A DNA stretch of 64,000 nucleotides from Anomaloglossus baeobatrachus (lineage: Eukaryota > Chordata > Amphibia > Anura > Aromobatidae), in NCBI RefSeq assembly GCF_048569485.1, contig NC_134364.1, positions 128,999,089 through 129,063,088 of the forward strand. Reading direction: 5' to 3'. The notes beneath the pieces are model-generated. The model was not told where the DNA came from. It saw only the letters and a program-made list of their open reading frames with translations, and searched no databases. This document shows, piece by piece, positions 56,301-64,000 of this stretch (its first letter is position 1; the number at the start of each line of letters is the position of its first letter). Made by a program: the position numbers and the translations under genes.

Positions 56301-57710
56301 GGGAGGGCTGTTTTGCAGCTCTAACATGAGGTATTTCTTTACCCACCCAGGGACAGCTTTTGGACGTCCCAATCGTCTGGGTCTCCCAATAGAGCGCTGA
56401 AGAAGAAGGGAATTTTGTTACTTACCGTAAATTCCTTTTCTTCTAGCTCTTATTGGGAGACCCAGCACCCGCCCTGTTGTCCTTCGGGATGTTTTTTTGT
56501 TGTTTGCGGGTACACATGTTGTTCATGTTGAACGGTTTTTCAGTTCTCCGATGTTATTCGGAGTTAATTTGTTTAAACCAGTTATTGGCTTCCTCCTTCT
56601 TGCTTTGGCACTAAAACTGGAGAACCCGTGATACCACGGGGGGGGGTATAGCCAGAGGGGGAGGGGCCTTGCACTTTTAATGTAGTGCTTTGTGTGGCCT
56701 CCAGAGGGCAGTAGCTATACCCCAATCGTCTGGGTCTCCCAATAAGAGCTAGAAGAAAAGGAATTTACGGTAAGTAACAAAATTCCCTTCTTTGTCCTCA
56801 TCCGGTTCACCGGTATGAAAAGGATTTACATTTGTTAGATCTGGTGAGAGCACTCAGAATCTACATTTCCCGCACGGCGCCCCTGCGCCGCTCTGATGCA
56901 CTCTTTGTCCTTGTCACTGGCCAGCGCAAGGGGTCGCAGGCTTCCAAAGCCACCCTGGCTCGATGGATCAAAGAACCAATTCTTGAAGCCTACCGTTCTG
57001 CTGGGCTTCCGGTTCCATCAGGGCTGAAGGCCCATTCTACCAGAGCCGTGGGTGCGTCCTGGGCATTACGACACCAGGCTTCGGCTCAACAGGTGTGCCA
57101 GGCAGCTACCTGGTCGAGTCTGCACACTTTCACCAAACATTATCAGGTGCATACCTATGCTTCGGCGGACGCCAGCCTAGGTAGAAGAGTCCTGCAGGCG
57201 GCAGTGACATCCCCGTAGGGGAGGGCTGTCTTTGCAGCTCTAACATGAGGTATTTCTTTACCCACCCAGGGACAGCTTTTGGACGTCCCAATCGTCTGGG
57301 TCTCCCAATGGAGCGCCGAAGAAGAAGGGAATTTTGTTACTTACCGTAAATTCCTTTTCTTCTAGCTCCTATTGGGAGACCCAGCACCCGCCCTGTTGTC
57401 CTTCGGGATTTTTGGTGGTTTTTCGGGTACACATGTTGTTCATGTTGAATGGTTTTTCAGTTCTCCGACGTTACTTCGGAGTGAATTTGTTTAAACCAGT
57501 TATTGGCTTTCCTCCTTCTTGCTTTTGCACTAAAACTGGTGAGCCAGTGATCCCACTGGGGGTGTATAGCCAGAAGGGGAGGGGCCTTACACTTTTTAGT
57601 GTAATTGCTTTGTGTGGCCTCCGGAGGCAGTGCTATACACCCAATCGTCTGGGTCTCCCAATAGGAGCTAGAAGAAAAGGAATTTACGGTAAGTAACAAA
57701 ATTCCCTTCT

Positions 57711-58357
57711 TTTCCCCCCCTTCGGTCCTCTTGCTCTTTTTCCCCCCCTTCGGTCCTCTTGCTCTTTTTCCCCCCCTTCGGTCCTCTTGCTCTTTTTCCC
57801 CCCCTTCGGTCCTCTTGCTCTTTTTCCCCCCCTTCGGTCCTCTTGCTCTTTTTCCCCCCCTTCGGTCCTCTTGCTCTTTTTTCCCCCCCTTCGGTCCTCT
57901 TGCTCTTTTTCCCCCCCCCCTTCGGTCCTCTTGCTCTTTTTCCCCCCCCCTTCGGTCCTCTTGCTCTTTTTCCCCCCCCTTCGGTCCTCTTGCTCTTTTT
58001 CCCCCCCCTTCGGTCCTCTTGCTCTTTTCCCCCCCCTTCGGTCCTCTTGCTCTTTTTCCCCCCCTTCGGTCCTCTTGCTCTTTTCCCCCCCCTTCGGTCC
58101 TCTTGCTCTTTCCCCCCCCCTTCGGTCCTCTTGCTCTTTTCCCCCCCCTTCGGTCCTCTTGCTCTTTTCCCCCCCCTTCGGTCCTCTTGCTCTTTTCCCC
58201 CCCCTTCGGTCCTCTTGCTCTTTTCCCCCCCCCTTCGGTCCTCTTGCTCTTTTCCCCCCCCTTCGGTCCTCTTGCTCTTTTTCCCCCCCTTCGGTCCTCT
58301 TGCTCTTTTTCCCCCCCTTCGGTCCTCTTGCTCTTTCCCCCCCCCTTCGGTCCTCTT
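57711..58357. repeat. Pyrimidine minisatellite, right half
   Basis: About 23 units of TTCGGTCCTCTTGCTCTTTT followed by a C run of 7-10 continue the array broken at 39567. The first bases after DIRS A (TTTCCCCCCC) complete the unit left unfinished at 39567. The two halves were one array before A inserted. Unit length varies between 28 and 30 bp through the C run. Confidence 0.95.
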
Positions 58358-58482
58358 CACTGCCTTAGCACAATATGAAGAGGACTGAAAAGACGCTAAT
58401 AGGGTAATACCGTTAAAGAATGTCCATAGATAAAATCAGATGTGCTCACCTGATGTAGTTGTGAAACAATCACCACTACTAT
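58358..58482. other. Short spacer, unidentified
   Basis: About 125 bp of non-tandem DNA between the minisatellite and a DNA transposon. No motif of note is seen. Confidence 0.5.
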
Positions 58483-59170
58483 TAACCCCTTCACGACCAT
58501 GGACGGATATATCCGTCATGGAGCGTGTCCCGTTAAGCCCCGCCCCCTGCCGCGGGCAGGCGGCGGTCGGCACACATCAGCTGTTTTCAATAGCTGACAT
58601 GTGTGCCTGCTAGCCGCGGGTGGAATCGCTTCCACCCGCGGCCATTAACCCCTTAAATCTTGCTGCCAAAGTCTGGCAGCAAGATCTAAATGCGCGCGGC
58701 CATGTTTTTTACTTACCGCCGCCCCCACCGGAAGTCACGTGCGTGATCACGTGACTATCGGTGGTTGCCATCGTAGCACCGGGTCATGTGATGACGCCTG
58801 CAGCTGTGATGTTTCACTTTCGTTTTCCCTCGGCGCGGAACAGAGGGAAAAAGAAAGTGACTGCATCTGCTGTTTGCAGCTGTATAGCTGTGATCAGCAG
58901 ATAGATAATAGCGATCGGATTGCTGCTCGCTATAGCCCCCTAGGGGGACTAGTAAAATAAAAAAAAAGTTTTAAAAAAAAAAAACAAAACCTAAAAGTTC
59001 AAAATCGCCCCCCTTTCACCCCATTGAAAATTAAAGGGTTAAAAAATAAATATACACCTATTTGGTATCGCCGCGTTCAGAAATGCCCGATCTATCAAAA
59101 TATAAAATCAATTAATCTGATTGGTAAACGGTGTAGTGGCAAAAAAAATTCCAAACCCCAAAATTACGTT
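58483..59170. mobile_element. TTAA-bounded DNA transposon fragment, cut by DIRS D
   Basis: It starts TTAACCCCTTCACGACCATG with a nearby palindrome GACGGATATATCCGTC. It runs through a GC-rich first half and an A-rich second half with TTTGGTATCGCCGCGTTC. These motifs are common in amphibian interspersed DNA transposons with TTAA target sites (from memory; piggyBac- or Kolobok-like). The right end is not seen because DIRS D interrupts it at about 59170. No transposase frame is visible. Confidence 0.65.
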
Positions 59171-60197
59171 TCTTTGTCGCTCCATTGGGAGACCCAGACA
59201 ATTGGGTGTATAGTTTATGCCTCCGGAGGCCACACAAAGTATTACACTAAAAGTGTAAAGCCCCTCCCCTTCTGCCTATACACCCCCCGTGCATCACGGG
59301 CTCCTCAGTTTTTATGCTTTGTGCGAAGGAGGCAGACATGCACGCACAGCTCCACAGCTTAGTCAGCAGCAGCTGCTGACTAGGTCGGATGGAAGAAAAG
59401 AGGGCCATAACAGGGCCCCCAGCATGCTCCCTTCTCACCCCACTTTGTCGGCGGTGTTGTTAAGGTTGAGGTACCCATTGCGGGTACACAGGCAGGAGCC
59501 ACATGCTGTTTTCCTTCCCCATCCCTTATGGGCTCTGGGTGAAGTGGGAACCGAATCGGTCTCCAGGCACGGGGACCGTGCTCCCTCCGCAGCCCCTGGG
59601 AATCTGCTGGATAGGAGCCGGGTATCGTCAGGGACAAGGCCCTGCTACTGTGAGGTACTCTGTGTCCCCGTGGGGACCGCGCATGGAGCGCTTGTGCCAG
59701 ACACATTACAGCACTGCTGGGTGTGTTAGTGCGCCGGGGACTACCGCGCATGGAGCGCTTGTGCCATACACATTGCAGCACTGCTGGGTGTGTTAGTGCG
59801 CCGGGGACTACCGCGCGGCCGCGCTTATTGCCGGCCGCGCTTATAACTTTAGTCCCCGGCTTCTGCGGCCTAGTGTCGCATATTCCCGCCCACAGGCCTG
59901 CCAGTCAGGGGTTGGGCGGGACGCTGCACAGATCGTCAGCGCTGAGGGCTGGAGCATACATTAGTATCCTCCTCCCCTCTCACTCAGTACACTGGGGCAC
60001 TAGATTCCCGCACTTTCTTGGGCACGCCCACGGTCCCCTCCTCCCCACAGAACGCCGGCAGCCATTCCTGTCAGCGATTCAGACGCTGGAGAGGAGAGAC
60101 AACACGGGGAGACCCAGGCAGGGAATCTGGTGATCACACAACCGCTCTGAGCGGTCGGTAAGCAGCACCTGTGGTGCTGGCCCCACTGAGTGCCGAA

Positions 60198-60198
<1 letters not shown>

Positions 60199-60293
<95 letters not shown>
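60199..60293. repeat. (TA)n microsatellite in the leader of DIRS D
   Basis: About 47 uninterrupted TA dinucleotides, immediately upstream of the gag-like region. Elements B and C have only a short TATA-containing stretch at the matching place (ACAGATATATAGATATTG near 45885 in C), a plausible seed for the expansion. Confidence 0.95.
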
Positions 60294-60296
<3 letters not shown>

Positions 60297-60381
60297 CTTA
60301 TAGGCTATACATTTGCACTGTACGGTCGCTCTGTTGATTTTTGGCTATATACCCTCCTGGATTGTTCTCAGAGGAGACAAC

Positions 60382-61882
60382 ATGTCGTCCGCAAAAAGCA
60401 AGGGTGCCAAAGCACAGGCGTACTTTGCAACCTGTACCTCATGTACAGCTGTACTACCGGCAGGTTCCACTGACCCTCATTGTGTGCAATGCTCGGCCCC
60501 TGTGGCACTTACTCAGCCGGAGCCTCTGCTACTGGTGGCCCAGGTGGAACCACCTGCTACCACTGTCCAGGTGACAGGGACGGAGTTTGCAGCTTTTGCT
60601 GACAAACTGTCTGAGAGTATGGATAAATGGTCTGCTAAGATACTAGAAGCCTTACAGTCCAGACCGGTGATTCAGGCCCCGGGCACTGTTCAATCTTTGA
60701 CCCCAGGTCCCCCTCAATTGGAACAGCAAAGTGCCCCTGGGGTGACCCATAGGTCCCAGGGTGAGGTCTCTGACACGGACCGCAGTCCCAGGCCGCCTAA
60801 GCGGGCTCGCTGGGAAATTCCCTCCACCTCATCACACTGTTCAGGGTCTCAGCAGGAGGACTCTCTGGAGGATGAAGCGGAGGTAACAGATCAGGATTCT
60901 GATCCTGAAGCCGCTCTCAACCTAGATACACCTGAAGGTGACGCCGTAGTGAATGACCTTATAGCGACCATCAATCAGGTGTTGGATATTTCTCCCCCAG
61001 CTCCTACAATTGAGGAGTCAGCTTCTCAGGAGAAATTCCGTTTCAGGTTTCCCAAGCGTACATTGAGTACGTTTCTGGATCACTCTGACTTCAGGGAGGC
61101 AGTCCAGAAAAACCAAGACTGTCCAGACAAGCGTTTTTCCAAGCGCCTTAAGGATACACGTTATCCCTTCCCCCCCTGATGTTGTCAAGGGCTGGGCTCA
61201 GTGTCCCAAGGTGGATCCTCCTGTCTCCAGACTGGCGGCTAGATCCATAGTTGCAGTGGAAGATGGGGCTTCACTCAAAGATGCCACTGACAGACAGATG
61301 GAACTATGGTTGAAATCCATCTATGAAGCTATCGGCGCGTCTTTTGCTCCAGCATTCGCAGCCGTATGGGCACTCCAAGCTATCTCAGCTTGTCAGGCGC
61401 AGATTAATACAGTCACTCGTACATCTGCCCCGCAAGTGGTGTCCTTAACCTCTCAGGCGTCGGCGTTTGCGTCCTACGCCATTAATGCTATCCTGGACTC
61501 TGCGAGCCGTACGGCGGTAGCATCCGCCAATTCGGTGGTAGTCCGCAGGGCCATGTGGCTACGAGAATGGAAGGCAGACTCTGCTTCCAAAAAGTTCTTA
61601 ACCGGTTTGCCATTGTCTGGCGACCGCTTGTTTGGTGAGCGATTGGATGAAATCATTAAACAATCCAAGGGAAAGGACTCATCCTTACCCCAGTCCAAAC
61701 CAAACAGACCTCAACCACGGAAGGTACAATCGAGGTTTCGGTCCTTTCGGACCGCGGGCAGGTCTCAATTCTCCTTGTCCAAAAGGCCTCAGAAAGATCA
61801 GAGGAATTCCGATTCATGGCGGTCTAAGTCACGTCCTAAAAAGACCGCCGGAGGAACCGCTCCCAAAGCGGCCTCCTCATGA
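60382..61882 (+). pseudogene. DIRS D gag-like region
   Basis: It starts MSSAKSKGAKAQAY and shows the same CTSCT...HCVQC module as the B and C proteins, then LNLDTPEGDAVVNDLIATIN and FAPAFAAVWALQAISA. Sequence identity to the C product is moderate, showing that D belongs to an older split. About one break is present, so it is recorded as a fossil region and not as an intact gene. Confidence 0.75.
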
Positions 61883-63779
61883 CTTTCGGCCTCCTCAAAC
61901 CGCATCCTCGGTCGGTGGCAGGCTCTCCCGCTTTTGCGACGCCTGGCTGCCACAGGTAAAAGACCGATGGGTGAGAGACATTCTATCTCACGGTTACAGG
62001 ATAGAGTTCAGCTCTCGTCCTCCGACTCGTTTCTTCAGAACATCTCCGCCCCCCGAGAGAGCCGATGCTCTTCTGCAGGCGGTGTGCACTCTGCAGGCGG
62101 AAGGAGTGGTGATCCCTGTTCCTCTTCAGCAACGGGGTCACGTTTTTTACTCCAACTTGTTCGTGGTGCCAAAAAAGGACGGATCCTTCCGTCCTGTTCT
62201 GGACCTAAAACTGCTCAACAAGCATGTGAAAACCAGGCGGTTCCGGATGGAATCGCTCCGCTCCGTCATCGCCTCAATGTCCCAAGGAGATTTCCTGGCA
62301 TCAATCGACATCAAAGATGCTTATCTCCACGTACCGATTGCTCCAGAGCATCAGCGCTTCCTGCGTTTCGCCATAGGGGACGAACACCTTCAGTTCGTGG
62401 CACTGCCTTTTGGCCTGGCGACAGCCCCACGGGTCTTCACCAAGGTTATGGCAACAGTGGTGGCAATCCTACACTCTCAGGGACACTCGGTGATCCCTTA
62501 CTTAGACGATCTGCTTGTCAAGGCACCCTCTCAAGGGGCATGCCAACACAGCCTGAACATTGCTCTGGAGACTCTCCAGAGTTTCGGGTGGATCATCAAT
62601 TTTCCAAAGTCAAATCTGACACCGGCCCAATCTCTGACATATCTTGGCATGGAGTTTCATACTCTCTCAGCGATAGTGAAGCTTCCGCTGAACAAGCAGC
62701 GTTCACTACAGACAGGGGTGCAATCTCTCCTTCAAGGCCAGTCACACCCCCTGAGGCGCCTCATGCACTTCCTAGGGAAGATGGTAGTAGCAATGGAGGC
62801 AGTTCCTTTTGCGCAGTTTCATCTGCGTCCACTTCAATGGGACATTCTCCGCAAATGGGACAGGAAGTCGACGTCCCTCGACAGGAACGTCTCCCTTTCT
62901 CGGGCAGCCAAGGCTTCCCTTCAGTGGTGGCTTCTCCCCACTTCTCTGTCGAAGGGGAAATCCTTCCTGCCCCCATCCTGGGCGGTGGTCACGACGGACG
63001 CGAGCCTGTCAGGGTGGGGAGCGGTCTTTCTCCACCACAGGGCTCAGGGTACTTGGACTCAGACAGAGTCCTCCCTTCAGATCAATGTTCTGGAGATAAG
63101 GGCAGTGTATCTTGCCCTAAAGGCGTTCCAGCCGTGGCTGGAAGGCAAACAGATCCGAATTCAGTCGGACAACTCCACAGCGGTGGCATACATCAACCAC
63201 CAAGGAGGGACACGCAGTCGGCAAGCCTTCCAGGAAGTCCGGCGGATTCTGCTGTGGGTGGAAGCCACAGCCTCCACCATATCCGCAGTTCACATCCCGG
63301 GCGTAGAAAACTGGGAAGCAGACTTTCTCAGTCGCCAGGGCATGGACGCAGGGGAATGGTCCCTTCACCCGGACGTGTTTCAGGAGATCTGTTGCCGCTG
63401 GGGCATGCCGGACGTCGACCTAATGGCGTCCCGGTACAACAACAAGGTCCCGACATTCATGGCACGGTCTCAAGATCACAGAGCTCTGGCGGCAGACGCC
63501 TTAGTTCAGGATTGGTCGCAGTTTCAACTCCCTTATGTGTTTCCTCCTCTGGCACTGTTGCCCAGAGTGTTACGCAAGATCAGGGCCGACTGCTGCCGCG
63601 CCATCCTCATCGCTCCAGACTGGCCGAGGAGGTCGTGGTACCCGGATCTGTGGCATCTCACGGTCGGCCAACCGTGGGCACTACCAGACCGACCAGACTT
63701 GCTGTCTCAAGGGCCGTTTTTCCATCTGAATTCTGCGGCCCTCAACCTGACTGTGTGGCCATTGAGTCCTGGATCCTAG
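61632..63779 (+). CDS. DIRS D reverse transcriptase / RNase H
   Basis: A 715-codon open frame, equal in length to the B copy. Motifs are KKDGSFRPVLDLKLLNKHV, YLDDLLVKAPS, TDASLSGWGAVF, SDNSTAVAYINHQGG and HIPGVENWEADFLSR. Unlike B and C, no second long frame is open across this region, which helps decide which frame carries the real protein. Confidence 0.9.
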   Translation: MVSDWMKSLNNPRERTHPYPSPNQTDLNHGRYNRGFGPFGPRAGLNSPCPKGLRKIRGIPIHGGLSHVLKRPPEEPLPKRPPHDFRPPQTASSVGGRLSRFCDAWLPQVKDRWVRDILSHGYRIEFSSRPPTRFFRTSPPPERADALLQAVCTLQAEGVVIPVPLQQRGHVFYSNLFVVPKKDGSFRPVLDLKLLNKHVKTRRFRMESLRSVIASMSQGDFLASIDIKDAYLHVPIAPEHQRFLRFAIGDEHLQFVALPFGLATAPRVFTKVMATVVAILHSQGHSVIPYLDDLLVKAPSQGACQHSLNIALETLQSFGWIINFPKSNLTPAQSLTYLGMEFHTLSAIVKLPLNKQRSLQTGVQSLLQGQSHPLRRLMHFLGKMVVAMEAVPFAQFHLRPLQWDILRKWDRKSTSLDRNVSLSRAAKASLQWWLLPTSLSKGKSFLPPSWAVVTTDASLSGWGAVFLHHRAQGTWTQTESSLQINVLEIRAVYLALKAFQPWLEGKQIRIQSDNSTAVAYINHQGGTRSRQAFQEVRRILLWVEATASTISAVHIPGVENWEADFLSRQGMDAGEWSLHPDVFQEICCRWGMPDVDLMASRYNNKVPTFMARSQDHRALAADALVQDWSQFQLPYVFPPLALLPRVLRKIRADCCRAILIAPDWPRRSWYPDLWHLTVGQPWALPDRPDLLSQGPFFHLNSAALNLTVWPLSPGS

Positions 63780-64000
63780 CGTCTTCAGGGTTATCTCAAG
63801 AGGTCATTGCCACTATGAGACAGGCTAGGAAACCAACGTCCGCCAAGATCTACCACAGGACGTGGAAGATATTCCTGTCGTGGTGCTCTGCTCAGGGTTT
63901 TTCTCCCTGGCCATTTACCTTGCCCACTTTTCTGTCCTTCCTTCAATCCGGATTGGAAAAGGGTTTGTCGCTCGACTCCCTTAAGGGACAAGTCTCTGCG

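Larger units (their letters stand above)
44651..56791 (+). mobile_element. DIRS element B, about 6.07 kb, looks nearly whole, inserted in A
   Basis: B interrupts the tyrosine recombinase region of A. Its left inverted terminal repeat is 44651-44793, then C intervenes, and the body resumes at 50867 and ends at 56791. Own length is about 6068 bp. It carries gag-like, reverse transcriptase/RNase H and tyrosine recombinase frames and an internal complementary region at about 56368-56465. The right inverted repeat lies at about 56620-56791. Proteins of B and C are about 98 percent identical by eye, so both are young members of one subfamily. B looks whole apart from the insertion of C in its terminal repeat. 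Confidence 0.93.
39568..57710 (+). mobile_element. DIRS element A, old and broken, host of nested B and C
   Basis: The left end TCTTCGGCGCTCCATTGGGA at 39568 and the right end (about 57540-57710) form inverted terminal repeats of about 130 bp or more. An internal complementary region lies at 57287-57384. Own sequence is 39568-44650 plus 56792-57710, about 6.0 kb, the normal size of this family here. Remnants in order are gag-like (about 41430-42640), reverse transcriptase/RNase H (about 42640-43990) and tyrosine recombinase (about 44090-44650 and 56792-57218). It is broken many times (more than ten breaks). It is the oldest of the three nested elements because it contains the others. Confidence 0.92.
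33012..64000 (+). other. INTS3: INTS3 gene, 5' part (runs past window end)
   Basis: Three exons of Integrator complex subunit 3 are present. Their joined reading is residues 1-79, and all junctions are phase 0 with GT/AG borders. INTS3 is a helical-repeat scaffold of the nuclear Integrator complex, which acts on RNA polymerase II transcripts including snRNA 3' ends. It also forms the SOSS complex with NABP1/2 and INIP in DNA double-strand-break repair. The exons cover the start of the N-terminal domain that contacts those partners. Introns 1 and 2 are 2549 and 924 bp. Intron 3 exceeds 27 kb. The next expected exon (product beginning CYRDL in vertebrates) was not found, so it lies beyond the window. 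Confidence 0.93.
59171..64000 (+). mobile_element. DIRS element D, 5' 4.8 kb, cut by window end
   Basis: The left terminal repeat starts CTTTGTCGCTCCATTGGGAG near 59171. The order is leader, gag-like region (60382 to about 61882), reverse transcriptase/RNase H (61632-63779) and the start of the tyrosine recombinase, which continues past the window. The terminal repeat resembles A (GTGTATAG type) more than B and C (GGTATAGCTACTG type), so D belongs to the A-like branch but is far better kept. About one break is seen in the gag-like region; the rest looks open. Confidence 0.92.

Noticed and set aside
1-64000. tRNA, rRNA or snRNA genes
   Set aside because: No cloverleaf with A and B boxes and no rRNA or snRNA core sequence was recognised by eye; a covariance-model search would settle it.

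Overview
The window is vertebrate nuclear DNA, most likely from a frog. It holds the first three coding exons of INTS3 (Integrator complex subunit 3) on the + strand, in a locus almost entirely built of tandem repeats and transposable elements. The frog assignment is inference: DIRS-type tyrosine-recombinase retrotransposons are abundant, the TTAA-bounded transposon at 58.5 kb is of a kind common in amphibian genomes, and the INTS3 peptides are clearly vertebrate. The species cannot be fixed from the sequence.

Layout. 1-22.07 kb is a satellite domain. A 42-bp monomer at its left side gives way at 14.1-22.07 kb to a homogeneous 81-bp dimer (about 98 copies). The monomeric part is cut up by five solo LTRs, one whole non-autonomous LTR element (6968-10966) and three short inverted-repeat DNA transposons. 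Most of these sit at the same TATA or TAA positions of the monomer. 22.1-28.1 kb holds three large duplications, each an anchor of about 350 bp plus an array of 30-bp repeats. 28.26-31.24 kb is a 28-bp CAGCTG-rich minisatellite. 31.44-31.75 kb is a CpG-rich probable INTS3 promoter, followed by a 36-bp minisatellite.

INTS3 coding exons lie at 33012-33080, 35630-35713 and 36638-36721. All are phase 0 and encode the first 79 residues. Each intron seen carries its own minisatellite close to the 5' splice site: G-rich ~36-bp units in intron 1, 27-bp units in intron 2, and 44-bp/32-bp units in intron 3. Intron 3 runs past the window end (more than 27 kb) because DIRS elements have piled up in it. 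Element C (44794-50866) lies in B (44651-56791), B lies in A (39568-57710), and A split a 28-bp pyrimidine minisatellite whose halves lie at 38.63-39.57 and 57.71-58.36 kb. A fourth element, D, starts near 59171 inside a DNA transposon and runs off the end.

The only host gene supported is INTS3. The very long open frames over the tandem arrays (up to 1169 codons) are artefacts of stop-free repeat units. The DIRS and LTR elements are treated as fossils: B and C look whole or nearly whole and young, A is heavily broken, and D is cut by the window edge. No tRNA, rRNA or CRISPR array was seen.
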